Shown here one piece after another: positions 34,817 through 43,623 of a DNA stretch of 64,000 nt. Under the pieces are notes generated by a model, which was given only the letters and a program-made list of their open reading frames with translations, was not told the origin of the DNA and searched no databases. Made by a program: the position numbers and the translations under genes. Within the stretch, counting starts at the first letter, position 1. The number at the start of each line of letters is the position of its first letter. Source of the DNA: Novosphingobium naphthalenivorans NBRC 102051 (GTDB taxonomy: Bacteria > Pseudomonadota > Alphaproteobacteria > Sphingomonadales > Sphingomonadaceae); contig NZ_BCTX01000001.1 of the NCBI RefSeq assembly GCF_001590985.1, forward strand, positions 1 through 64,000. The letters run 5' to 3'.

Positions 34817-35640
34817 TTCAGTTCCATGGCCCGCGCGTAGAGCACCTTGCGGTCGAGCCCGGTCGCCTTGGCAACCTTTGCGGCCGCCTGCGAAGGCTTG
34901 GATTCAGCCAGTTCGCTGCGCAGCATGGCATCCACATCGATATCGGCCGCAGGCTCGTCCGAAGGCGGAGCCACCAGCAGCACGATCTCCCCCTTGGGCG
35001 GATGGGCTGCGTAATGCGCGGCAAGCTCGGCCGGTGTCCCGCTGCGGCATTCTTCGAACTTCTTGGTAAGTTCGCGCGCGACCGCCACCTCGCGTCCCGG
35101 CAGCATCGCATCGATCGCCTGCAAGGCGGCATCGAGGCGCGGCGCGGTTTCGTAGAACACCAGTGTTGCAGGCACAGTGCCCAGTTCGGCGAGTACCTCT
35201 TCGCGCGCCTTGGCCTTGTTCGGCAGGAATCCGGTGAAGAGAAAACGGTCATTGGGCAGCCCGGACAGCGTCATCGCGACGACGGCCGCGTTCGGCCCCG
35301 GAAGGCTGGTAACGGCGATTCCCCGCTCCCGCGCCGTCCGAACAAGGCGATAGCCGGGATCGGAAATCAACGGCGTCCCAGCATCGCTCACCAGCGCGAC
35401 CGGCTGGTTTTCCATCAGCGCCAGCAGGCGTTCGCGATCGCCTTCGCCCGCGTGGTCGTCATACCGGATGAGCTTCTTCTTGAGGCCCAGATGGTGCAGC
35501 AATTTTCCGGTGACGCGGGTGTCTTCGCAGGCGACGGCATCCACCCCGCGCAAGACATCGACTGCACGCAACGTTATATCGCTCAGGTTGCCAATCGGGG
35601 TAGCGACTATATACAGCCCCGGCGAAAGAGAGTGTTCCAT
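34813..35640 (-). CDS. rsmI: 16S rRNA 2'-O-ribose C1402 methyltransferase
   Basis: This 275-residue SAM enzyme of the tetrapyrrole-methylase fold begins LYIVATPIGNLSDITLRA and contains CEDTRVTGKLL, SDAGTPLISDPGYRLV and LPGPNAAVVAMTLSGLP, all RsmI hallmarks. The start is ATG at 35640; a longer frame adds 12 residues without similarity. It is divergent from the LpoA-like gene, the normal arrangement, with only 39 bases between the starts. Confidence 0.95.
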   Translation of the reverse strand: MEHSLSPGLYIVATPIGNLSDITLRAVDVLRGVDAVACEDTRVTGKLLHHLGLKKKLIRYDDHAGEGDRERLLALMENQPVALVSDAGTPLISDPGYRLVRTARERGIAVTSLPGPNAAVVAMTLSGLPNDRFLFTGFLPNKAKAREEVLAELGTVPATLVFYETAPRLDAALQAIDAMLPGREVAVARELTKKFEECRSGTPAELAAHYAAHPPKGEIVLLVAPPSDEPAADIDVDAMLRSELAESKPSQAAAKVAKATGLDRKVLYARAMELK

Positions 35641-35679
35641 CACGGAACACATGGCCAAGGACCTTGGGAGCGGCAAGAG

Positions 35680-36864
35680 ATGAATGACAAGCGCCTGAAT
35701 TTCCGTGCGATGTCATGGATCGATCGGCGGAATTTCCTCACCGCGGGCGCCATGGCCTTGCTGGCTGGCTGTGCCGTGGTGCCGAAAGCCCCGCCGCCTT
35801 CCGGGCCGGCACCGGAGCCGACACCCACCGAAAGCGTGATCCCGACCGACACCGAGCATCATCGCGTCGCCCTGCTCGTTCCGGTGACCGGCAAGAATGC
35901 CGCTGTCGGCCAGTCGATCGCCAATGCTGCCAACATGGCGCTGCTCGACACCGGAGCCAAGAACCTGCGCGTGACGACGTACGACACAGCAACCGACCCC
36001 GCCGATGCGGCGCGGCGCGCACTGGCCGACGGCAACCGGCTGGTCCTTGGCCCGCTGCTGTCCGACAACATTCCGGCGGTGGCCGCCGTCACCCGTCCCG
36101 CGAAAGTTCCGCTGATTTCGTTTTCGAATGATGAAGCGGCGGCGGGCAAGGACGTCTTCATCATGGGCAACCTGCCGGGCCAGTCGATCGCCCGGACCGT
36201 GGCCTATGCCCGTTCGCAGGGTGTTTCCGCCTTTGCCGCGCTGATTCCCCGCGGCGAATATGGCGACCGGGCAAGCGATGCCCTGCTCTCCTCCGTGCGT
36301 GCCAGCGGCGGTGCAGTGATCGCGATGGAACCCTACGACCGCACCGCTGCCTCGATCAACGCGGCAGCCACCCGGATCAAGGCCAAGACCGGCTACGGCG
36401 CTCTGCTGATTGCCGACGCCGGCGGCCTTTCGGCCCGCGCAGCGACCACGTTCCGCGCTGGCAGCAGCAATGCCAATGTCCGCCTGCTCGGCACGGAACT
36501 GTGGGGCGGAGAACGCGAACTGGCAACGACGCCAGCCCTGAGCGGCGCATGGTTTTCGACCGTTTCCGACCAGCGTTTTGCGCAGTTTTCCAAGAGCTAC
36601 CGTTCGCGGTTCGGCGCTCCCCCGTTCCGGATCGCCACTCTGGGTTACGATGCGGTTCTGCTGACCCTGCGTGTCTCGCGCGACTGGAAAGTCGGCAAGA
36701 GCTTCCCGACCGCGGACATGATGGAAAGCGGCGGCTTCCTGGGCCTGGATGGTCCCTTCCGCTTCACCCGCGGCGGCGTTGTCGAGCGCGCGCTGGAAGT
36801 GCGCGAAGTGCAGGCCGGATCGGTCAAGGTCGTCAGCCCTGCCCCGGCCAAGTTCGGGGACTGA
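35680..36864 (+). CDS. LpoA-like penicillin-binding protein activator (lipoprotein)
   Basis: This 394-residue outer-membrane-type lipoprotein has an RR-containing signal (MSWIDRRNFLTAGAMALLAGC) with the lipidated Cys31. A periplasmic type I binding-protein fold follows (HRVALLVPVTGKNAAVGQSIANAANMAL, FIMGNLPGQSIARTVAYA). LpoA/YraM activates class A penicillin-binding proteins; the shorter sphingomonad form lacks the N-terminal TPR half of the E. coli protein. The start is ATG at 35680 after AAGAG. The cluster with rsmI and yraN supports the call. Confidence 0.85.
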   Translation: MNDKRLNFRAMSWIDRRNFLTAGAMALLAGCAVVPKAPPPSGPAPEPTPTESVIPTDTEHHRVALLVPVTGKNAAVGQSIANAANMALLDTGAKNLRVTTYDTATDPADAARRALADGNRLVLGPLLSDNIPAVAAVTRPAKVPLISFSNDEAAAGKDVFIMGNLPGQSIARTVAYARSQGVSAFAALIPRGEYGDRASDALLSSVRASGGAVIAMEPYDRTAASINAAATRIKAKTGYGALLIADAGGLSARAATTFRAGSSNANVRLLGTELWGGERELATTPALSGAWFSTVSDQRFAQFSKSYRSRFGAPPFRIATLGYDAVLLTLRVSRDWKVGKSFPTADMMESGGFLGLDGPFRFTRGGVVERALEVREVQAGSVKVVSPAPAKFGD

Positions 36865-36919
36865 GCCCAAGCCGCGCGTTTCGGCGCGTTTGCGCCTGCG
36901 GATAAGCGCAAGAGCACGC

Positions 36920-36949
36920 TTGATCGCGGATTCCTGCGCTGCGTATAGT
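36920..36949 (+). promoter_or_regulatory. Housekeeping promoter of parE
   Basis: TTGATC (36920-36925) and TATAGT (36944-36949) are 18 bases apart. The expected start site coincides with the parE ATG at 36957, and no ribosome site precedes that ATG, suggesting a leaderless message. Confidence 0.55.
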
Positions 36950-36956
36950 CGCGCTC

Positions 36957-38963
36957 ATGTCTGACGACCTCTTCGACAAACTCCCTGCTTCGGGCGGGGA
37001 TTCCTACGACGGTTCCGCAATCGAAGTGCTGGAGGGGCTGGAGCCCGTCCGGCGGCGCCCCGGCATGTACATCGGCGGCACCGACGAGCGCGCCTTGCAC
37101 CACCTCGTGGCCGAAGTGCTCGACAACGCGATGGACGAGGCGGTCGCCGGTCACGCCAACCGCATCGAAGTCACGCTGGAAGAGGAACCGGGCACCGCCG
37201 GACGGATCACGATCACCGACAACGGGCGCGGCATCCCGGTCGATGAGCACCCCAAGTATCCGGGCAAGTCGGCACTCGAAGTGATCCTCTCCACCCTGCA
37301 CTCGGGCGGCAAGTTCTCGGGCAAGGCCTATGCGACCTCGGGCGGTCTGCACGGCGTTGGCATCTCGGTGGTGAACGCGCTTTCGGTGAAGACCCGCGTC
37401 GAAGTGGCGCGCAACAAGGAACTCTACGCGCAGGAATTCTCGCGCGGGGTGACGCTGGGGCCGATCCAGAAAGTCGGCGCGGCGCCCAACCGGCGCGGCA
37501 CGGCGGTAACATTTACGCCCGACACCGAAATCTTCGGCGACCAGAAGTTCAAGCCCGCGAGGCTGTTCAAGCTGGTTCGTTCCAAGGCCTATCTGTTCGC
37601 CGGGGTGGAAATCCGCTGGAAGTGCTCACCCTCGCTCGCCGGCGAGGACGTTCCCGCCGAAGCGACGTTCCAGTTTCCGGGCGGCCTTGCCGATCATCTC
37701 GCCGAGCAGATCGGCAGCCGTGAATGCGTCACCAGCCAGTTCTTCTCCGGATCGCAGGACTTTCCGGCGGGAGAGGACGGTTCAGAGCAAGGGCGCGTCG
37801 AATGGGCGATTGCCTGGCCGCTCTACTCGGACGGGTCGTACTCGTGGTACTGCAACACGATCCCGACGCCCGATGGCGGCACCCACGAACAGGGCCTGCG
37901 CGCGGCGCTCACCAAGGGTATCCGCGCCTTTGCCGATCTCGTCGGCCAGAAGAAGGCCAAGGACATCACGCCCGACGACGTGGTGACGGGCAGCGAAGTG
38001 ATGCTTTCCGTCTTCATCCGCGATCCGCAATTCCAGAGCCAGACCAAGGACCGCCTCACCAGCCCCGAAGCTGCGCGTCTGGTCGAGAATGCGGTGCGCG
38101 ATCATTTCGATCACTTCCTCACCGACAATCTCGAACGCGGCAAGGCGCTGCTCGGCTCGATCATGGAGCGCATGGACGAGCGCCTGCGCCGCAAAGCCGA
38201 GCGCGACGTCAAGCGCAAGACCGCGACCAACGCCAAGAAGCTGCGCCTGCCCGGCAAGCTCACCGATTGCTCGGGCGAAGGCAATGGCGAGACCGAACTG
38301 TTCATCGTCGAAGGCGACAGCGCAGGCGGCTCGGCCAAGCAGGCGCGCGACCGCAAGACGCAGGCGATCCTGCCGATCCGCGGCAAGATCCTGAACGTCG
38401 CCAGCGCCACCGCGGACAAGATACGCGCCAATGCGGAAATTGCAGACCTCGGCCTCGCGCTCGGCTGCGGCACGCGCAAGGACTGCAATGCGGACAATCT
38501 GCGCTATGACCGCATTATCATCATGACGGACGCGGACGTCGACGGTGCCCACATCGCGACGCTGCTGATGACCTTCTTCTTCCAGGAAATGCCGGACATC
38601 GTGCGGCGCGGCCATCTCTATCTCGCGCAGCCGCCGCTCTATCGCCTGACCGCCGGGTCGACCTCCGCCTACGCCCGCGACGACGCGCACCGCGCCGAAC
38701 TGGAAGCGACGCAGTTCAAGGGCAAGAAAGTCGAAGTCGGCCGCTTCAAGGGCCTCGGCGAAATGAACCCGCAGCAATTGCGCGAAACGACAATGGCCCC
38801 GGCCTCGCGCTCGCTGATCCGCATCACCCTGCCGCCCGAGTACGAAGACCGCGCGGCGGTGAAGGATCTGGTCGACCGGCTGATGGGCCGCAACCCCGAG
38901 CACCGTTTCGAATTCATCCAGAACCGCGCCGGCGAGATCGACCGCGATCTGATCGACGCGTAA
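36957..38963 (+). CDS. parE: DNA topoisomerase IV subunit B
   Basis: This 668-residue ATPase subunit works with ParC in decatenation. The GHKL ATPase part includes LDNAMDEAVAGHANRIEV and GGLHGVGISVVNALS. The TOPRIM part has EGDSAGGSAKQARDRKTQA and MTDADVDGAHI. The length and the absence of the GyrB-type C-terminal insert favour ParE over GyrB. parC is not in this window. A nested palindromic repeat follows the stop codon. Confidence 0.93.
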   Translation: MSDDLFDKLPASGGDSYDGSAIEVLEGLEPVRRRPGMYIGGTDERALHHLVAEVLDNAMDEAVAGHANRIEVTLEEEPGTAGRITITDNGRGIPVDEHPKYPGKSALEVILSTLHSGGKFSGKAYATSGGLHGVGISVVNALSVKTRVEVARNKELYAQEFSRGVTLGPIQKVGAAPNRRGTAVTFTPDTEIFGDQKFKPARLFKLVRSKAYLFAGVEIRWKCSPSLAGEDVPAEATFQFPGGLADHLAEQIGSRECVTSQFFSGSQDFPAGEDGSEQGRVEWAIAWPLYSDGSYSWYCNTIPTPDGGTHEQGLRAALTKGIRAFADLVGQKKAKDITPDDVVTGSEVMLSVFIRDPQFQSQTKDRLTSPEAARLVENAVRDHFDHFLTDNLERGKALLGSIMERMDERLRRKAERDVKRKTATNAKKLRLPGKLTDCSGEGNGETELFIVEGDSAGGSAKQARDRKTQAILPIRGKILNVASATADKIRANAEIADLGLALGCGTRKDCNADNLRYDRIIIMTDADVDGAHIATLLMTFFFQEMPDIVRRGHLYLAQPPLYRLTAGSTSAYARDDAHRAELEATQFKGKKVEVGRFKGLGEMNPQQLRETTMAPASRSLIRITLPPEYEDRAAVKDLVDRLMGRNPEHRFEFIQNRAGEIDRDLIDA

Positions 38964-39012
38964 TATCACGACTCACCGATGCCCCCCACTTCCCCCTTCG
39001 TCTCCAGACACT

Positions 39013-39101
39013 CGTCATTGCGAGCCCAAAGGGTGAAGCAATCCAGGGCGGTTTGCGCCACCCCTGGATTGCCGCGTCGGCTTCGCCTCCTCGCAATGAC
39101 G
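39013..39101. repeat. Nested palindromic intergenic repeat between parE and mazG
   Basis: The outer arms CGTCATTGCGAG (39013-39024) and CTCGCAATGACG (39090-39101) are perfect 12-bp complements. Inner arms GCAATCCAGGG (39038-39048) and CCCTGGATTGC (39062-39072) form a second 11-bp stem. Elements of this wording are widespread between genes in alphaproteobacteria (from memory). It would fold into a long branched hairpin after parE. Confidence 0.75.
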
Positions 39102-39178
39102 AAGAGGGAAGAGTCATCATCACCGAGCTTTGGTATAAGCCGCTTCCACTCTCCGTTCATGTTGAAAGCCCCCCGGAC

Positions 39179-39967
39179 ATGACCGATCATCGTCATCAGC
39201 AAATCGATCGCATCCTTGCGATCATGGCGCGCCTGCGCGATCCGCAGCACGGCTGCGAATGGGACCGCGCGCAGAATTTCGCGACCATCGCGCCTTATAC
39301 GATCGAAGAAGCCTACGAAGTGGCCGATGCGATCGAGCGTGAGGACATGGAATCCCTGCGCGACGAATTGGGCGACTTGCTGCTGCAGGTCGTGTTCCAC
39401 GCCCGCATGGCCGAGGAGGCGGGGCATTTCGCATTCGCCGATGTCGCGGCCTCGATCTCGGACAAGCTCGAAGCGCGCCACCCGCACATCTTCGGCGATG
39501 ATGCCTCGGGCGATGCGCAGACCGAGCGCTGGGAAAAACTCAAGGCCAGGGAACGCGCAGCCAAAGGCGCGACAAGCGCCATCGACGGTGTTGCCTTGTC
39601 ACTGCCGGCGCTGATGCGGGCGGAAAAGTTGCAGAAGCGCGCGGCGCGTGTGGGGTTCGACTGGCCGGATCCGTCAGGCGCAGCGGACAAGGTGCACGAG
39701 GAAATGGCCGAACTTGCCGAAGCGGAAGAGGCCAGCAAGCTTGAAGAAGCCGGCGACCTGCTCTTCGCCGCCGTCAATCTCGTCCGCCTCAATGGCATTG
39801 CCCCGGAAGATGCGCTGCGTGCTGCGAATGCCAAGTTCGAACGACGGTTCCGCGCCATGGAAGTGCTCGCATCCTTCGATGGCAAAGCCTTTGCCGCCCT
39901 CCCGCTCGATGAGCAGGAAAGCTACTGGCAAGCGGTCAAGGCATCAGAGCGCCGAGAACCGGCCTAG
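39179..39967 (+). CDS. mazG: Nucleoside triphosphate pyrophosphohydrolase MazG
   Basis: This 262-residue all-alpha NTP pyrophosphatase has two MazG domains. The first has WDRAQNFATIAPYTIEEAYEVADAI with the metal-binding DELGDLLLQVVFHARM, and the second has HEEMAELAEAEE with EEAGDLLFAAVNLVRL. The start ATG at 39179 is where the family begins; the longer frame would translate the repeat element. Its 3' end overlaps the end of hflX by 24 bases on the opposite strand. Confidence 0.94.
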   Translation: MTDHRHQQIDRILAIMARLRDPQHGCEWDRAQNFATIAPYTIEEAYEVADAIEREDMESLRDELGDLLLQVVFHARMAEEAGHFAFADVAASISDKLEARHPHIFGDDASGDAQTERWEKLKARERAAKGATSAIDGVALSLPALMRAEKLQKRAARVGFDWPDPSGAADKVHEEMAELAEAEEASKLEEAGDLLFAAVNLVRLNGIAPEDALRAANAKFERRFRAMEVLASFDGKAFAALPLDEQESYWQAVKASERREPA

Positions 39968-41275
39968 TTCGCGATCGGTCAGCCGCACCTGCACGCGCAG
40001 TTGCGGTCCCTCGGGGCCTTCTCCGGCGTCCTCCTCGCTCACCACATCGCCGCGCGCGTGCAGGAAAGCGAGCCGCTGCCCATCGGCGGCGAGGATCACG
40101 AAAGTATAGAGTTTAGAGCCGACCGTCAGTTCCGCGCCGACCGCTTCGAGCAGATCGTCGCAGCCCATACCGGTCAGGGCCGAGAGCGGAACGATCGTTT
40201 CGCCTTCCCGGTGCGCCATCGCCTCGCGCAGTTCCCCGGCATGGGCTGGGCCGAGCAGGTCCCACTTGTTCCAGACCTCGACGATCGGAATGGCTAGCCG
40301 GTCCTCCCCTTCGTCTTCCGCGCCGGTCAGCACGCCAAGATCGGAGAGCACATCGAGCACCTGGCGCTTCTGGGCTTCGGTATCGGGATTGGCGATATCG
40401 CGCACATGCACGATCACGTCAGCCGCCGTGACTTCTTCCAGCGTCGCGCGGAAAGCGGCGACAAGCTGGGTCGGAAGGTCTGAAATGAAGCCCACCGTGT
40501 CGGACAGGATCGCCTTTTCAACGCCGGGCATCCGGATCGCCCGCATGGTGGGATCGAGCGTGGCGAACAGGAGATCCTGCGCCATCACGTCTGCGCCGGT
40601 CAGGCGATTGAACAGCGTGGATTTACCCGCGTTGGTATAACCGACCAGCGCGACGATCGGCCAGGGCGCCTTCTCGCGCCTCTCACGGTGAAGCCCGCGC
40701 GTGCGCCGCACCTGCTCCAGTTCGCGGCGGATCTTGGCCATGCGATCGCGGATCATCCGGCGGTCCGCCTCGATCTGCGTTTCGCCGGGACCACCCAGGA
40801 AGCCGAAGCCGCCGCGCTGGCGCTCAAGGTGAGTCCAGCTGCGGACCAGACGGCCCGCCTGATAATCGAGATGCGCCAGCTCGACCTGCAAACGGCCTTC
40901 CGCCGTCGCCGCGCGCTCACCGAAGATTTCAAGGATCAGGCCGGTCCGGTCGATGACCTTGCGTCTCAGCTTCTCTTCCAGATTGCGCTGCTGGATCGCC
41001 GAAAGCGAGCCGTCGACGATGATAAGCTCCGCCTCGTTCAGCTCGCAGGCGACACCGATATTCTGGATCTGCCCTTCACCGAACAGCGTGCCTGCGCGCG
41101 GTTCGCGGATCGGGATCGCGATGGCGTCCGCCACCACGAGGCCGATTGCCAGCGCAAGGCCTTTCGCCTCTTCGAGGCGTGCGTCGGTATCGAGGTCCCC
41201 TCTCCCGCGCATTTGCGGATAGACGACGAGGGCACGCGCACCGCGCGTGACCTCGCCCTTCAGTTCTTCGTTCAA
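39944..41275 (-). CDS. hflX: GTPase HflX
   Basis: This 443-residue ribosome-associated GTPase splits or rescues stalled ribosomes. It has the HflX N-terminal domain (ALVVYPQMR...), the GGFGFLGGPGETQIEADRR segment, and a G domain with GYTNAGKSTLFN, DTVGFI and NKWD. It lies downstream of hfq as in many proteobacteria, but a terminator hairpin and a second inverted repeat separate the two. The 3' end overlaps mazG. Confidence 0.96.
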   Translation of the reverse strand: MNEELKGEVTRGARALVVYPQMRGRGDLDTDARLEEAKGLALAIGLVVADAIAIPIREPRAGTLFGEGQIQNIGVACELNEAELIIVDGSLSAIQQRNLEEKLRRKVIDRTGLILEIFGERAATAEGRLQVELAHLDYQAGRLVRSWTHLERQRGGFGFLGGPGETQIEADRRMIRDRMAKIRRELEQVRRTRGLHRERREKAPWPIVALVGYTNAGKSTLFNRLTGADVMAQDLLFATLDPTMRAIRMPGVEKAILSDTVGFISDLPTQLVAAFRATLEEVTAADVIVHVRDIANPDTEAQKRQVLDVLSDLGVLTGAEDEGEDRLAIPIVEVWNKWDLLGPAHAGELREAMAHREGETIVPLSALTGMGCDDLLEAVGAELTVGSKLYTFVILAADGQRLAFLHARGDVVSEEDAGEGPEGPQLRVQVRLTDRELGRFSAL

Positions 41276-41295
41276 ATCAGATCCGTTTCGACTCG

Positions 41296-41333
41296 TTCCA
41301 AGGCGCTAAGATGCTATGCATCACGCCTTGGAA
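41296..41333. promoter_or_regulatory. Inverted repeat in the hflX leader
   Basis: TTCCAAGGCG (41296-41305) is the perfect complement of CGCCTTGGAA (41324-41333), with 18 bases between. It ends 20 bases before the hflX start. It could be an operator or a structured leader; the sequence alone does not decide. Confidence 0.45.
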
Positions 41334-41361
41334 ATGCTCAAACGCCGCACGGGCTTAATCA

Positions 41362-41391
41362 AAAGCCTGATGAGCTAACTCATCAGGCTTT
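41362..41391 (-). terminator. Terminator after tandem hfq
   Basis: AAAGCCTGATGAG (41362-41374) pairs perfectly with CTCATCAGGCTTT (41379-41391) around a CTAA tetraloop. Read on the minus strand it is followed by TTTTGATTAA. It begins four bases after the hfq stop. Confidence 0.85.
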
Positions 41392-41395
41392 GATA

Positions 41396-41965
41396 TCAGT
41401 CTTCGGCTTCTTCATGCGCCTGAAGGTCAACCGGAGTCACGGGCTGAATCGTCGAGACCGCGTGCTTGTAGGCAAGCTGCACATAGCCTTCGCGTTCGAG
41501 CAACATGCAGAACAGGTCGTAAGCGGCAACGCGGCCCTGCAGCATGACGCCGTTGATCAGGAACATCGTGACCTGCACGCCGGCATTGCGGATGCTGGAA
41601 AGGAACACGTCCTGCAACAGGCGCGTCTTCTTGCTCGAATCCGTACCATTCGCGAACTGGCGTGCATCGACCGGAGTCGAAGGCATGATCGTCGAGATCG
41701 CGTGCTTGTAGACAAGCTGCGACTGGCCGTCACGGCGCAGAAGAATCGAGAAATTGTCGAACCAGGTGACAATGCCCTGCAGCTTCACGCCCTTGACCAG
41801 GAACATGGTCACGGGAGTCTTGTTCTTGCGCAGGAGATTGAGGAACTGATCCTGAAGGTTCTGCCCCTTCCCGGCCGAAGTGCCGGCACTTACCGGCGGT
41901 GCTTCCGGCGTCGGAGCCGGATCGGCAGCGGGTTTCGGTCGCGCTGAAAGCGTTCGACCAGCCAT
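41396..41965 (-). CDS. hfq: RNA chaperone Hfq with two fused Hfq domains
   Basis: This 189-residue protein is about twice the usual length. A Pro/Ala-rich N-terminus (1-33) precedes Hfq domain 1 (36-97, NLQDQFLN to YKHAIST) and Hfq domain 2 (115-178, LLQDVFLS to YKHAVST). Both keep the proximal Gln-Asp (38/39; 118/119) and YKH motifs. Domain 2 has Met141 where E. coli has Lys31, and its rim patch is RNAG instead of RKNK. A hexameric ring could form from three polypeptides. The ATG at 41965 is chosen; a longer frame adds 27 residues. It lies after ntrX, as in many alphaproteobacteria. Confidence 0.93.
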   Translation of the reverse strand: MAGRTLSARPKPAADPAPTPEAPPVSAGTSAGKGQNLQDQFLNLLRKNKTPVTMFLVKGVKLQGIVTWFDNFSILLRRDGQSQLVYKHAISTIMPSTPVDARQFANGTDSSKKTRLLQDVFLSSIRNAGVQVTMFLINGVMLQGRVAAYDLFCMLLEREGYVQLAYKHAVSTIQPVTPVDLQAHEEAED

Positions 41966-42177
41966 ACTATTCTCCTTCTTTTTGGCGGCCGTGATTGCGG
42001 TCCGCGATCTGGCGCCGGGCTGTTCCCGATGCCGTTCTCGAATCAAAATCTATCCTCTTGCTGCATTGCAGTAAACACGAGAATTATCGCAGGCCTGTGA
42101 CAAGCCCCGTTAGACCGCTCATCGGCACAGCCTCCGGGCCGGCCGTAAAGCGTTTCCACAACCGGCAAGCAGCCGGT

Positions 42178-43563
42178 TTACTCGCCCTCTTCGCCTTCCC
42201 GGCGTTCGGACATGCCCAGCAGCTTGAGCTTGCGGTGCAGGGCCGAGCGTTCCATCCCGATGAACGCGGCGGTCTTGGAAATATTGCCTGAAAACCGCCG
42301 GATCTGAATGCGAAGATACTCGCGTTCAAAGCTTTCGCGGGCCTCTCGCAAAGGCGCACTCATCATCACCGAAACGCCGGCATCGCCGTCGCCCTGACTG
42401 TTGAAAATCTCGGGTGGCAGCATGTCGGCTTCGATCCGGCCGAGCTTCTCGCGCGGGGCCATGATCACTGTGCGTTCCACCACGTTGCGAAGCTGGCGCA
42501 CGTTGCCGGGCCATTCGTAAGCCTGCAGCGCGGTCATCGCCTCGTTGCCCACCTGCGGCGGCGGCACGCCCTGTTCATTGGCGTAGCGCGCGAAGAAGTG
42601 ATCGACGAGAGCAGGAATGTCCTCGCGCCGTTCGCGCAGCGCCGGGATCGAGATCGGCACCACATTCAGGCGGTAGAACAGGTCTTCGCGGAAGCGGCGC
42701 TCGGCGATTTCCTTTTCGAGATCGCGCGATGTCGAAGAGACCACGCGGACGTCGACGCGAATCTGCCGGGTTCCGCCCACGCGCACGAAGGCCTGATCGG
42801 TCAGCACCCGCAGGATGCGCGCCTGAGTCGAGAGCGGCATGTCCGCCACTTCGTCGAAATAGAGCGTGCCGCCATCGGCCATCTCCAGCAGGCCGGGACG
42901 GACCAGGGCTCCTTCCGCTTCCTCGCCGAACAGTTCCTGCTCGAAACGCTCGGGCGTAATGCGGGCCGAGTTGACGCTGACGAAGGCATTGCCGGCCCGC
43001 GGGCTCCAGGCGTGGAGCAGCCTGGCCGCCACTTCCTTGCCCGCGCCGGCCGGCCCGGTAATCAACAGGCGGCTGCCGGTATTCGCCACGCGCTTGAGCG
43101 TCGCGCGCACCTGATTGATCGCCCCGCTCGAACCGGTGAATTCCTCGCCGGTGGTGAAGTCCTGCTTGAGCTGGGCATTTTCGCGCCGCAAGCGCTCGGT
43201 CTCGGTGGCACGGCCGACGAGATGGAGCAGCTTTTCGGCTTCGAAGGGCTTTTCGATGAAATCGACCGCACCCCGGCTGATCGCGGCAACCGCGGTATCG
43301 ATATTGCCGTGGCCCGAAAAGATGATGACCGGCAGTTCGGGCTCGCGCGCCTTGATCGCATCGAGGACTTCGAGCCCGTCCATCGGGCTGCCGTGCAGCC
43401 ACACGTCCAGCAGCACCAGGGAAGGACGGCGCGCATCGATGGCAGCCAGCGCCGCCTCGCTGTCGCCTGCGGTGCGGCATTCGTAACCCTCGTCGCTTAG
43501 GACGCCGGCGACCAGTTCGCGAATGTCGCGTTCGTCGTCAACGATCAGGATTTCGAGTGCCAT
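42178..43563 (-). CDS. ntrX: Nitrogen response regulator NtrX
   Basis: This 461-residue regulator has a receiver domain with phospho-acceptor Asp53 (LVLLDVW), an AAA+ domain and a Fis-type helix-turn-helix (SKTAAFIGMERSALHRKL). The Walker A loop reads GPAGAGKEV. The GAFTGA loop that contacts sigma-54 is absent; EAEGALVRPG stands in its place. This is known for alphaproteobacterial NtrX and suggests it acts without sigma-54. It lies 60 bases after ntrY. Confidence 0.94.
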   Translation of the reverse strand: MALEILIVDDERDIRELVAGVLSDEGYECRTAGDSEAALAAIDARRPSLVLLDVWLHGSPMDGLEVLDAIKAREPELPVIIFSGHGNIDTAVAAISRGAVDFIEKPFEAEKLLHLVGRATETERLRRENAQLKQDFTTGEEFTGSSGAINQVRATLKRVANTGSRLLITGPAGAGKEVAARLLHAWSPRAGNAFVSVNSARITPERFEQELFGEEAEGALVRPGLLEMADGGTLYFDEVADMPLSTQARILRVLTDQAFVRVGGTRQIRVDVRVVSSTSRDLEKEIAERRFREDLFYRLNVVPISIPALRERREDIPALVDHFFARYANEQGVPPPQVGNEAMTALQAYEWPGNVRQLRNVVERTVIMAPREKLGRIEADMLPPEIFNSQGDGDAGVSVMMSAPLREARESFEREYLRIQIRRFSGNISKTAAFIGMERSALHRKLKLLGMSERREGEEGE

Positions 43564-43623
43564 GGCAGTATCTTCTTTGTTTGCTGGTCAGGGGGGAGTG
43601 TTGTCGGGATCATCGGGCCGGGG

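Noticed and set aside
34432-35679. Upstream extension of the LpoA-like frame by about 416 codons
   Set aside because: The extension is antisense to yraN and rsmI. The lipoprotein signal begins shortly after the ATG at 35680, which is the real start.
36957-38963. Calling this gene gyrB
   Set aside because: The 668-residue length and lack of the large GyrB C-terminal insert favour ParE, although a search against both families would settle it.
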